64,000 nt of DNA from a virus: the IMG/VR virus record IMGVR_UViG_3300033064_001806, positions 46,364 through 110,363 of that record, one strand, 5' to 3'. How positions within the stretch are numbered: position 1 is the stretch's first letter; each line of letters opens with the position of its first letter. Below are positions 25,916-33,555 of the stretch, piece by piece. The notes under the pieces were generated by a model that had not been told where the DNA came from, ran no database searches, and was given only the letters and a program-made list of their open reading frames with translations. Position numbers and translations under genes: made by a program.

Positions 25916-27549
25916 TGAAAAAGTATTTCTATGAAAAAAGTGATATTCTGTCCTGGCCATCAAACATAACGTATGGTGAACTGGTTACATTTGACGATAA
26001 CAGGTTTTATGAATGGGCAGAAGATTTACGAATGAGGATTCTAACTGATTGGGATAACAATGGGAAACCGCCAGTCGTTGGTAGAACTGAGGAAGAGATT
26101 AATCAATCATTCTCGAAACTCCGTCAGTTCAACGCTTCATCTATTTTTCATAGTGTGGAAGACGGCAATGACTCTGATATGATTGGAGTCATTGCTAATT
26201 TCACAAAAATTGGTTCTGCTGCAAATCAATTCTTTCCAACAATGCTAAAAACTAAAATTGCATCTGGCATGGGAAGTGATTCTGGTAAATCGATTTACGA
26301 TTATTTTACAGACTCTATGAAAGAAACATTTCATCATATTATGAAGAGAAGTGTTTACAACGATTCTATGTATTTGTACAGTAAGTCTTTATCTTCAAAT
26401 CAAGTAAAGAATCCTTACTTCAAAGAAGGTGAAACTCTTCGTGATTTCTTCATGGCGTATAAAAATGGTGATGGAAGATTCGATGGACAAGGTGTTCGTA
26501 TTTCTAAAATATCATGCACTCTACAAACTCAAAGTAAAAAATACAAAAAGTATTTAACTATAAAGGTAGATGAGATTAGACAGTTCTTAGCGGAAGGTTT
26601 GATTGATGACTTCATGTTATTTACTTTGGGTAGTCCAGCGGATTTAACTGATACATTTAATATACAAAAAGAAGGTTCGGAACCGAGGGCAAATGTTTAT
26701 ATTGTTCGTGTTTACGAAAAGAATATAAAACTATTTCCAAGTGCAATACAAGTATTTCGTATGTCATTTTGTCAACCGGCTGTAAACTTTCCACCTATGA
26801 CCGCAAAGTTTATTTATGAACACTTTACAAAACATATACCTGCAAGTGAAACAGTAACGGTATATGATCCAAGTTCTGGTTGGGGTGGAAGGATACTCGG
26901 TGCTATGTCTGTTGGCCGCCCAATGCATTATGTTGGAACAGACCCAAATACAGATAACTTTATTGATGAATTAGGAATAAGTCGTTATGAATACCTTGCA
27001 GACTTTTTTCTAAAATCAATAGGCGAGCGAGGCACAAATATATCTTCAAACTTCTTTGTTACAAATGAAAATCATACATACGAACTTTTTCAAGATGGTT
27101 CAGAAACAATTCAATTCAATCCTAAATTTCAAAAGTATAAAGGTAAGTTAGATTTTGTTTTTACTTCACCACCATACTTTAATAGAGAAATGTATTCCGA
27201 TGATGCAACTCAATCGTATAAAGCACATAGTGAGTATGCGGATTGGCGTGATAACTTTTTACGCCCAACATTAGAAACTGCGGTTGCTTATTTGAAATCA
27301 GACCGTTACCTTTGTTGGAATATAGCTGATATTAGAATTTCAACTAACAAAATAGTTCACCTTGAAAAAGATTCAATTGATATATTAGAATCATTGGGAA
27401 TGGAGTATGTAGGTAAATTTGGAATGGCAATGGGTAGAATGATTGGTAACTCTGACCAAGAAAAATTGGCTGAAAGAACTTCTAATAAAGTTTTTCATAA
27501 AGGTCAATGGTGGAAACAAGAACCTATTTTTATTTTCCGGAAACCATAA
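25915..27549 (+). CDS. SPPY-type DNA methyltransferase (probable N4-cytosine/N6-adenine)
   Basis: This 544-residue SAM-dependent amino-methyltransferase has motif I DPSSGWGGRILGA (about 318-330) and catalytic motif IV FTSPPYFNRE (about 416-425). SPPY is typical of N4-cytosine enzymes and some N6-adenine ones. A 300-residue N-terminal region precedes the catalytic part and could recognise DNA. It shares the 'KLRQFNASSIF' segment and overall order with the next gene, its shorter paralogue. No restriction partner is adjacent, so protection or modification of phage DNA is likely. Confidence 0.75.
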   Translation: MKKYFYEKSDILSWPSNITYGELVTFDDNRFYEWAEDLRMRILTDWDNNGKPPVVGRTEEEINQSFSKLRQFNASSIFHSVEDGNDSDMIGVIANFTKIGSAANQFFPTMLKTKIASGMGSDSGKSIYDYFTDSMKETFHHIMKRSVYNDSMYLYSKSLSSNQVKNPYFKEGETLRDFFMAYKNGDGRFDGQGVRISKISCTLQTQSKKYKKYLTIKVDEIRQFLAEGLIDDFMLFTLGSPADLTDTFNIQKEGSEPRANVYIVRVYEKNIKLFPSAIQVFRMSFCQPAVNFPPMTAKFIYEHFTKHIPASETVTVYDPSSGWGGRILGAMSVGRPMHYVGTDPNTDNFIDELGISRYEYLADFFLKSIGERGTNISSNFFVTNENHTYELFQDGSETIQFNPKFQKYKGKLDFVFTSPPYFNREMYSDDATQSYKAHSEYADWRDNFLRPTLETAVAYLKSDRYLCWNIADIRISTNKIVHLEKDSIDILESLGMEYVGKFGMAMGRMIGNSDQEKLAERTSNKVFHKGQWWKQEPIFIFRKP

Positions 27550-27552
27550 TAT

Positions 27553-28632
27553 ATGAGACCTAACGGCGATAGTTTAAGTAAATTTTTTGATGTTGATCAG
27601 CTAGAAGTTCGTTTGTGGAAAGAAACAGGTGAATACTTTGCAGGTAAGAGAGAATTGGATGATACAATAGATTGTATCTTTCAGTATTACCGCAAACATG
27701 GTTATCCGTATATGAAAATCACCGAACAAGAAAAACATGAACACATGAGAAAACTTCAACAATTTAATTATGATTCTATTTTCAAAGACGGTGATATAAT
27801 TCAAACTATGAACGGACTTCGTTTGGCATGGTCTTACTTTCCACATGGAATGGAAATCAAGTGTGGTAATTCTAAAATGTCTCCTATGGATAATTTTTTA
27901 AATGACCAAACATTCAAAATGACTATTCGTAAATGTTTGAAGTGGTTGTGGAAACATTTGGGTGGTTCTTTTCAAGAGAATCGTCTTCGTCAATCACTTA
28001 AAATATATTCCGGTGTTCAAGGTGTTTCTAATTTCAGACCAACTGCTGCAGGTGCTATTTATAAAAGATTTGGTGGTGATGGTGTGATGTGGGATATGTC
28101 TTGTGGTTGGGGTGGTAGATTAGTCGGTGCACTTGCTTCACCGTATATCAAAACTTATATCGGAACAGAACCATCTACCAAAACATTTGAAGGTCTATGT
28201 AAACTTCGTGATGACTTTGCGTATCTTGGGAAAGATATTCAATTGAATATGATGGGTTCAGAAGATTATCTACCAGAAAAAGAAAGTTTAGATTTATGTT
28301 TCACTTCACCTCCGTATTTTGATACAGAAAAGTATGCAGATGAAGAAACTCAATCGTATAATAAGTTTTCAACTCGTGATACTTGGGGTTCTGGTTTCTT
28401 ACAAGAAACATTTAAGAATTGTTTTCATGGATTAAAACCGCATGGTTATATGTTGATAAACATTTCAAATACACCAAAGTATAAAGACTTGGAAGAAATG
28501 ACAATTCATTATGCAAAAGAAGTGGGTTTCATATATGAAGGTAAAATTAATCTAATTCTATCATCAGTTATGGGTGCTGGGTATAAAAGAGAACCTGCAT
28601 TTATTTTTATAAAACCCTTGGCAGTCTCATAA
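27553..28632 (+). CDS. SPPY-type DNA methyltransferase, second copy
   Basis: This 359-residue protein has motif I DMSCGWGGRLVGA (about 181-193) and motif IV FTSPPYFDTE (about 250-259), then 'YADEETQSY', matching 'YSDDATQSY' in the preceding gene. 'KLQQFNYDSIF' also matches. It is a tandem, diverged paralogue with a shorter N-terminal region, separated by 3 bases. The pair may recognise different sites or act as a heterodimer. Target base and sequence cannot be read from the gene. Confidence 0.75.
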   Translation: MRPNGDSLSKFFDVDQLEVRLWKETGEYFAGKRELDDTIDCIFQYYRKHGYPYMKITEQEKHEHMRKLQQFNYDSIFKDGDIIQTMNGLRLAWSYFPHGMEIKCGNSKMSPMDNFLNDQTFKMTIRKCLKWLWKHLGGSFQENRLRQSLKIYSGVQGVSNFRPTAAGAIYKRFGGDGVMWDMSCGWGGRLVGALASPYIKTYIGTEPSTKTFEGLCKLRDDFAYLGKDIQLNMMGSEDYLPEKESLDLCFTSPPYFDTEKYADEETQSYNKFSTRDTWGSGFLQETFKNCFHGLKPHGYMLINISNTPKYKDLEEMTIHYAKEVGFIYEGKINLILSSVMGAGYKREPAFIFIKPLAVS

Positions 28633-28648
28633 AAAATTTGTATATTTG
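28618..28648 (+). promoter_or_regulatory. Bacteroidota-type promoter (TTGG-N19-TATATTTG)
   Basis: TTGG at 28618-28621 and TATATTTG at 28641-28648 have an exact 19-base spacer. It overlaps the end of the methyltransferase gene and drives the clamp-loader operon at 28678. Confidence 0.8.
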
Positions 28649-28677
28649 TACTATAATATAAATCACAAGGTTATAAT

Positions 28678-29622
28678 ATGTTTAATGCAACTCACACAAT
28701 TTGGAACGAAAAGTATCGTCCACAGACACTTGACACGTATGTAGGTAACGAAACTATCAAGACAACATTTAAACAATACATAGAAAACAATGATGTACCT
28801 CACTTATTGTTGTATGGCGATGCTGGTAGTGGTAAAACAACACTCGCTAAGATTGTTGCGAACTCTATCGCAAAAGATAATTATATTTACATTAATGCGT
28901 CAGACGAAAACTCCGTAGATACTGTTCGTGATAAAATCAAACAGTTTGCTTCTTCAATTGGATTTGGTGGATTGAAATTGATTATACTTGATGAAAGTGA
29001 TTATCTTACACCCAGTGCTCAAGCAGCACTTCGTAATGTAATTGAAACATTCAGTAAAACTACTCGTTTCATTTTAACGTGTAACTATGTTGAAAAGATT
29101 ATTGACCCGATTCAATCTCGTTGTCAAATCTTTAACATAGTACCACCATCAAAGAAAGAAGTTGCACAACACATCGTAAGCATTTTGGAGAGCGAGAAAG
29201 TTACATACAACAAAGAACACCTTGTTAGTATTATCAATTCAAACTATCCTGATATTCGTAGAGTTATTAATACAACTCAACGATGCGTAATCGATGGTAA
29301 ACTGAAATTAGATGAATCAACATTAGTGGAAACTAATTACTTTTCAACTATTGTTGATTTACTGAAATCAAATAAAAACAAAAAAGAGAAGTTTGAAGGT
29401 ATTCGTCAGATACTTGCAGATAATCATGCGAGAGATTTTAATCAACTGTTTCGTTATCTCTATGATAATGTAGATAGTTACGCAAGCGGTTTTGTATCAA
29501 CTATTATTTTAATCATCGCAGAAACACAATATAAAGATAGTTTTGTGGTTGACCACGAAATAAATGCAATGGCAATGTTTATTCAAATTATTATGGAAAT
29601 TGAACAAAGGAGGAAAGGATGA
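28678..29622 (+). CDS. Clamp loader large subunit (gp44/RFC-like AAA+ ATPase)
   Basis: This 314-residue AAA+ protein loads the sliding clamp. It starts with the RFC-box 'WNEKYRPQTLDTYVGNE', then Walker A GDAGSGKTT (47-55), Walker B LIILDESDY (D105, E106) and the sensor/arginine-finger SRC motif in DPIQSRCQ (147-149). The length matches T4 gp44 (319). It has its own promoter; the next start overlaps its stop (ATGA). Confidence 0.92.
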   Translation: MFNATHTIWNEKYRPQTLDTYVGNETIKTTFKQYIENNDVPHLLLYGDAGSGKTTLAKIVANSIAKDNYIYINASDENSVDTVRDKIKQFASSIGFGGLKLIILDESDYLTPSAQAALRNVIETFSKTTRFILTCNYVEKIIDPIQSRCQIFNIVPPSKKEVAQHIVSILESEKVTYNKEHLVSIINSNYPDIRRVINTTQRCVIDGKLKLDESTLVETNYFSTIVDLLKSNKNKKEKFEGIRQILADNHARDFNQLFRYLYDNVDSYASGFVSTIILIIAETQYKDSFVVDHEINAMAMFIQIIMEIEQRRKG

Positions 29623-29888
29623 GTGTATTTGATATTAATGGAGGTGGGCAACCACCAGGGCAAGAACAACAAAGAATTAATGTTGACTTAAATCAAGCAA
29701 GTGATATTGTTTGTTCTAATTGTGGCGGGAAGTTTTTTCATGCAGTAACATTCTTTAAGAAGATTTCTGCATTACTTTCACCAACTGGACAAGAAGGAAT
29801 TATTCCAATTCCAACATATGCTTGTCTTGAGTGTGGAAATATTAATGAAGAATTTTTACCATCAAAAAGACAACAACTAAACGATTAA
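29619..29888 (+). CDS. Small zinc-ribbon protein
   Basis: This 89-residue protein has two CxxC knuckles, VCSNCGGKF and ACLECGNI, separated by about 40 residues, forming a probable zinc ribbon. The N-terminus is Gly/Gln/Pro-rich (GGGQPPGQEQQ). It is wedged between the two clamp-loader genes and overlaps the first. This position suggests a replication or transcription accessory, for example a clamp- or polymerase-binding factor; that is inference. Confidence 0.65.
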   Translation: MSVFDINGGGQPPGQEQQRINVDLNQASDIVCSNCGGKFFHAVTFFKKISALLSPTGQEGIIPIPTYACLECGNINEEFLPSKRQQLND

Positions 29889-29901
29889 TAGGATTTCAAT
29901 A

Positions 29902-30357
29902 ATGTCTGCTAAGAATATATTCGACCATTTAAAAGGTGTTACACTTCGTAAGACAAAGTGGGAAGACTTATCTGAAGAAGATAAGAAGAGTTGGAGTAAT
30001 TATATGATTTCACGTTTCTTCTCTATGGAGCCGGAACTTGTGGAAGTTATAAATGAATTTCAAAAATACTCGAACGGAATATTATCATCAGAAGATTATT
30101 ATAAACTATTATCGGATACTCTACCAAAGCATTCGTTCTTTCTAAAATATGTTAAAGCTAAGAATAGAGTTAACATAGAACCAGAAATGATTACTTTATT
30201 TTGTAACCATTTTCAACTTGGAAAGAGCGAAGTGTTTGAGTATATTCGTTTTCTGAAAACTACTAATCCAACTGAACTTACTACTATACTAAAGAAGTAC
30301 GGTACTAAAGAAGACGCAATAAAAGATTTTGAAAAGAAATTGAAGACTATAAAATGA
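29902..30357 (+). CDS. Clamp loader small subunit (gp62-like)
   Basis: This 151-residue helical protein starts MSAKNIFDHLKGVTLRKTKW, the start pattern of gp62-like proteins in T4-related marine phages. It contains 'YMISRFFSMEPELVEVINEFQ' and 'LPKHSFFLKYVKAK'. T4 gp62 is about 187 residues. It lies 279 bases downstream of gp44, as in other T4-like clamp-loader operons, and should form the loader with it. Its stop is close to the next start. Confidence 0.7.
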   Translation: MSAKNIFDHLKGVTLRKTKWEDLSEEDKKSWSNYMISRFFSMEPELVEVINEFQKYSNGILSSEDYYKLLSDTLPKHSFFLKYVKAKNRVNIEPEMITLFCNHFQLGKSEVFEYIRFLKTTNPTELTTILKKYGTKEDAIKDFEKKLKTIK

Positions 30358-30365
30358 GGAATAAA

Positions 30366-30737
30366 ATGTCAATTAAAGAAATAGACTTAGGTAGAAAACA
30401 AAATAGTGTTGTTTCTGAAATGGAAGAAAAGTTTCCTACTATGACTAAAGAATTTAAACGTATTCAACAAGAACAGTACGAACTATTCTGTGCAAAACAA
30501 AAAAACTATGGTCCAGATAATATATCAATGGGTACAACATTAGAAAGAGAGGAAGACAGAAAACTTTCTTTACAAGGTTTATTCTTTCGTATTAACGATA
30601 AAATAAACAGATACAAACAAATGATTATGTTTGGTTCACAAGATGCAGTTGGTGAATCCTTATATGACACATTCAAAGATATTTCTGTTTATGGAATTAT
30701 CGCACAACTTGTTCAATCTGGTAAATGGGGGAAATAA
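30366..30737 (+). CDS. DUF1599-like (nucleotide-modification-associated) protein
   Basis: The start at 30366 is preceded by AGGA; the in-frame GTG/ATG codons further up overlap that site. The 123-residue protein carries 'LFCAKQKNYGPDNI' and 'GLFFRINDKINRYKQMI', then 'VGESLYDTFKDISVYGIIAQLV', which match the DUF1599 family, a group that has been linked by context to phage nucleotide modification. The Asp/Glu/Lys-rich helices recall MazG-like nucleotide-binding folds. It lies directly before SAM synthetase. Biochemical role unproven. Confidence 0.65.
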   Translation: MSIKEIDLGRKQNSVVSEMEEKFPTMTKEFKRIQQEQYELFCAKQKNYGPDNISMGTTLEREEDRKLSLQGLFFRINDKINRYKQMIMFGSQDAVGESLYDTFKDISVYGIIAQLVQSGKWGK

Positions 30738-31894
30738 TGAGTACATATATATGGACTTCGGAATATGTAAGTGAAGGTCATCCTGATAAAATAGCTGACC
30801 AAATTTCAGATGCAATTCTTGATTGGTATTTACAAAGAGATCCAGACGCAAAGGTTGCGTGTGAGGTTATGGTAAAGGATAGTGATGTTTATGTTTCTGG
30901 TGAAATAAAATCAACGGTTGATAAAGATAAAAGAACTTTAGAATTATCACTAACTAGATTAATTAAAGGACTTATAAAAGACATTGGCTATACAATAGAA
31001 GAATCACCATTCTTCAATTCAGAGTATTGCCGTATTCACTTTAATATATCAACTCAATCATCAGAGATTAATCAAGCGGTTGATAAAGGTGATGTTGTTA
31101 CAGCAGGAGACCAAGGTATTATGTTTGGTTACGCTACTCGTGAAACTCCAACATATATGCCGATAGCAATTTACTTGGCTAAAAAACTAATTGACGTTGC
31201 AACAGATATTAGAAAAAAAGGTAGTAAATTAGGTCATGTACAGAAACTTCGTCCCGATATGAAGAGTCAAGTGTCTGTTACGTATAAAGATAATAAAGCA
31301 GTAGGTATTCATTCTGTTGTATTTTCAACTTGTCATTCTGAAATGATTTCACTTGAACAACTTAGAAAGTATTTCCATTCTGATATTTTACCAACGGTAT
31401 TAGAAAGTATTCCAGAAGAACTTGCGGAACTATTTACAGATAAAACTGTTTACCATATAAATCCAGCAGGTGAATGGAATGTTGGTGGTCCAGTTTCTGA
31501 TTGTGGATTAACAGGTAGAAAGATTGTAGTTGATCAATACGGTGCTGATTGTGAAATTGGCGGTGGCGCTTTCTCTGGCAAAGACCCAAGTAAAGTTGAT
31601 AGAAGTGCAGCGTATATGGCTCGTCATATCGCTATAACAACACTTCATGAAAATGAAGAAGCAAATAAAATTAAAGTTCAATTGGCATATGCAATCGGTG
31701 AAGAGTTTCCTGTTTCATATCGTATATTTGATCCAACAACTTGCAAAGAATATGGACTTGGTAAATTTACTCACGCTGATTTAACTCCAAGTAGAATCAT
31801 TGAAAGATTAAAATTAAAAACTCCTATTTATTTACAAACTGCCAAGTATGGTCATTTTGGAAATAAAGATTTAGAATGGGAGAAAATTGGATGA
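30737..31894 (+). CDS. metK: S-adenosylmethionine synthetase
   Basis: This 385-residue enzyme makes SAM from methionine and ATP. Conserved MetK motifs are present: EYVSEGHPDKIADQISDAIL, TAGDQGIMFGYA (family GAGDQG), GGGAFSGKDPSKVDRSAAY and DCGLTGRKI. Length is normal (E. coli 384). ATG overlaps the previous stop (TAATG); GGGGA lies upstream. A viral metK supplies SAM for the two adjacent-region methyltransferases, or as an aminocarboxypropyl or other group donor for base modification. Confidence 0.93.
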   Translation: MSTYIWTSEYVSEGHPDKIADQISDAILDWYLQRDPDAKVACEVMVKDSDVYVSGEIKSTVDKDKRTLELSLTRLIKGLIKDIGYTIEESPFFNSEYCRIHFNISTQSSEINQAVDKGDVVTAGDQGIMFGYATRETPTYMPIAIYLAKKLIDVATDIRKKGSKLGHVQKLRPDMKSQVSVTYKDNKAVGIHSVVFSTCHSEMISLEQLRKYFHSDILPTVLESIPEELAELFTDKTVYHINPAGEWNVGGPVSDCGLTGRKIVVDQYGADCEIGGGAFSGKDPSKVDRSAAYMARHIAITTLHENEEANKIKVQLAYAIGEEFPVSYRIFDPTTCKEYGLGKFTHADLTPSRIIERLKLKTPIYLQTAKYGHFGNKDLEWEKIG

Positions 31895-32382
31895 AACTAA
31901 AAGACTTGATAATGGAAGCATTTACTCTTAGTGGTAGAGTTATGTTATATCACTTTTCAAAAGAAGATTTAGGAAATGTAGCAGTTCTCGATCCGGCATT
32001 ATCAAGTCAACGTCCATCTTCTTGGTCACGTAACGATTATAAATTATCGAAAGTACCAAGAGTATTTTACTATACAGACTTAACAAAAGTTGAGCATATG
32101 GTTAAAACTAATAATTTATATGCAGCAGAATATGATGGTACTAAAATACTAAACGTATCGCAGGTATTGAAGGAGTATCAAACAAATCCAGATTCACTTG
32201 CTATCAAAAATCCAAACGCTTTCAAAATAATGCAATCGTCCGTAAACCAATATGGTGTATTAGATTACGATGCTATGTTAAGAACAGCCGGCCAATTCTT
32301 TAGTGGTGTATTCTACGATACTGGTAACTTACCAATTGTCAATTTATTCGTACCATTAAGGGCAAAAAAACAAAATGTCTGA
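31891..32382 (+). CDS. Tagged protein, possible ADP-ribosyltransferase-like fold
   Basis: The ATG at 31891 overlaps metK's stop (ATGA). The 163-residue protein starts MKLKDLIMEAFTL, a capsid-targeting-like peptide (L-I-M-E). The body has 'RVMLYHFSKEDLGNVAVLDPAL', 'SSWSRNDYKLSKVPRVFYYTDL' and 'NNLYAAEYDG'. The 'LYH.S' then 'PRVFYY' order recalls phage proteins related to ADP-ribosyltransferase folds, but catalytic residues are not certain. Probably packaged; activity unknown. Confidence 0.5.
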   Translation: MKLKDLIMEAFTLSGRVMLYHFSKEDLGNVAVLDPALSSQRPSSWSRNDYKLSKVPRVFYYTDLTKVEHMVKTNNLYAAEYDGTKILNVSQVLKEYQTNPDSLAIKNPNAFKIMQSSVNQYGVLDYDAMLRTAGQFFSGVFYDTGNLPIVNLFVPLRAKKQNV

Positions 32383-33286
32383 TAAAAAAATATCATTTTC
32401 ACAATATCAAATGTGGAAAGGTTGTTCTCACCGATGGAAACTTGTTTACAAAGATAAGGTTGGTATTTTTACCCCAAACATAGCAATGTTGTTTGGAACG
32501 GTAATGCATGAAGTTCTACAAGAATATGTAAAGACTATATATGAAAAGTCAATAAATGAAGCTAATGCCTTAGAATTAGATACTATGCTTCAGAATGGTT
32601 TGAAGGAACATTATAAAAAAATACTTACTGAAACAAATGGTGTACATTTCTCAAATCAAAATGAACTTGCTGAGTATTGTAATGATGGTATTGAAATTCT
32701 AAAATGGTTCAAGGCACATAGAGCAGACTTCTTCTTAAAGAAAGATTATGAGTTAGTTGGAATAGAATTACCTATTAATATAATTCCACTTGAAACTCAT
32801 TCAACTGTAAGACTTGTTGGATTTTTGGATTTGGTAATAAAGAATACAAAAACAGATGAGATTTATATTTACGATTTCAAAACAAGTACTGGTGGATGGG
32901 GTAAATATCAAAAGAATGATAAAGCAAAAGTATCGCAACTTGTTTTGTATAAAACATATTACGCAAAACAATACAATGTTAGTCCAGAAAATATTCACAT
33001 TGAATATCTTATTCTAAGAAGAAAGATACGGGAAGATGCTGAATATGAAGTAATGAAAAAAAGAGTTCAACGATTTGAACCATCGCACGGAAAAGTTTCT
33101 CAGAATCAAATTCAAAAAGAAATACACGAATTTATAACCACCAACTTTACAGAAGACGGTGAATTTAAGTTAGATGTTGTTTATACACCAGAAGGTGGTA
33201 ATGACTATTATAATTGTAAATTTTGTGATTTCAACAAGTCTGAAGAACTATGTCCAAAAGAAAAAAGAAATACCCTACCGTTCTAA
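32375..33286 (+). CDS. PD-(D/E)XK nuclease, RecB/Cas4-like
   Basis: This 303-residue protein has the RecB-family nuclease order: 'SFSQYQMWKGCSHRWKL' (first Cys), GTVMHEVLQE with motif-I His, VGFLDLVIKN (catalytic Asp) and IYIYDFKTSTGGW (D-x-K). A C-terminal Cys cluster (YNCKFCDFNKSEELC) with the N-terminal Cys would hold an iron-sulfur cluster, as in Cas4 and AddB. It is likely a DNA-end-processing or recombination nuclease, comparable to phage-encoded Cas4-like proteins. It overlaps the previous gene by 8 bases. Confidence 0.82.
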   Translation: MSDKKISFSQYQMWKGCSHRWKLVYKDKVGIFTPNIAMLFGTVMHEVLQEYVKTIYEKSINEANALELDTMLQNGLKEHYKKILTETNGVHFSNQNELAEYCNDGIEILKWFKAHRADFFLKKDYELVGIELPINIIPLETHSTVRLVGFLDLVIKNTKTDEIYIYDFKTSTGGWGKYQKNDKAKVSQLVLYKTYYAKQYNVSPENIHIEYLILRRKIREDAEYEVMKKRVQRFEPSHGKVSQNQIQKEIHEFITTNFTEDGEFKLDVVYTPEGGNDYYNCKFCDFNKSEELCPKEKRNTLPF

Positions 33287-33290
33287 AATA

Positions 33291-33320
33291 TTTTCTACTA
33301 TTTTCTACTGTTTTCTATAA
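33291..33320 (+). repeat. Three tandem 10-bp repeats (TTTTCTACTA-type)
   Basis: TTTTCTACTA, TTTTCTACTG and TTTTCTATAA follow each other exactly in 10-base steps, about one helical turn each. They lie upstream of a ribbon-helix-helix-like regulator gene and next to a palindrome. The arrangement fits a cooperative protein-binding operator. Confidence 0.65.
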
Positions 33321-33324
33321 TTAG

Positions 33325-33342
33325 TACATACTTATGTATGTA
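33325..33342 (+). promoter_or_regulatory. Palindrome TACATAC-TTAT-GTATGTA
   Basis: Perfect 7-bp arms with a 4-base centre lie 5 bases after the tandem repeats and 30 bases before the ribbon-helix-helix gene. It is a likely operator, possibly for autoregulation, or an mRNA hairpin. Confidence 0.5.
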
Positions 33343-33371
33343 TGGAATTCATATAAACATTGGAGAAAATC

Positions 33372-33530
33372 GTGGATGAAAAATCAAAATATTCAAGTAT
33401 TCAAATTAGAATGCGAATAAAAGAAGAAATGTTAAATTACTGTAACAGTAATGGATACAAAGTTAGTGGTCTTTTAGAAAAACTAATTCAGAATCACCTA
33501 TCGGGAAGTTACGTTACGAATACTATATAA
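33372..33530 (+). CDS. Ribbon-helix-helix-like transcription regulator (GTG start)
   Basis: This 52-residue protein uses GTG at 33372 with GGAG six bases upstream. 'SSIQIRMRIKEEMLNYCNSN' followed by 'KVSGLLEKLIQNHLSG' matches the Arc/CopG pattern: a short beta strand that enters the DNA groove, then two helices. It should act as a dimer or tetramer. The tandem repeats and palindrome just upstream would be natural binding sites. It stands at the border between replication genes and the sugar cluster, so it could control the switch into the latter. Confidence 0.65.
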   Translation: MDEKSKYSSIQIRMRIKEEMLNYCNSNGYKVSGLLEKLIQNHLSGSYVTNTI

Positions 33531-33555
33531 GTATATTATTAATAAAAGGTTATGT

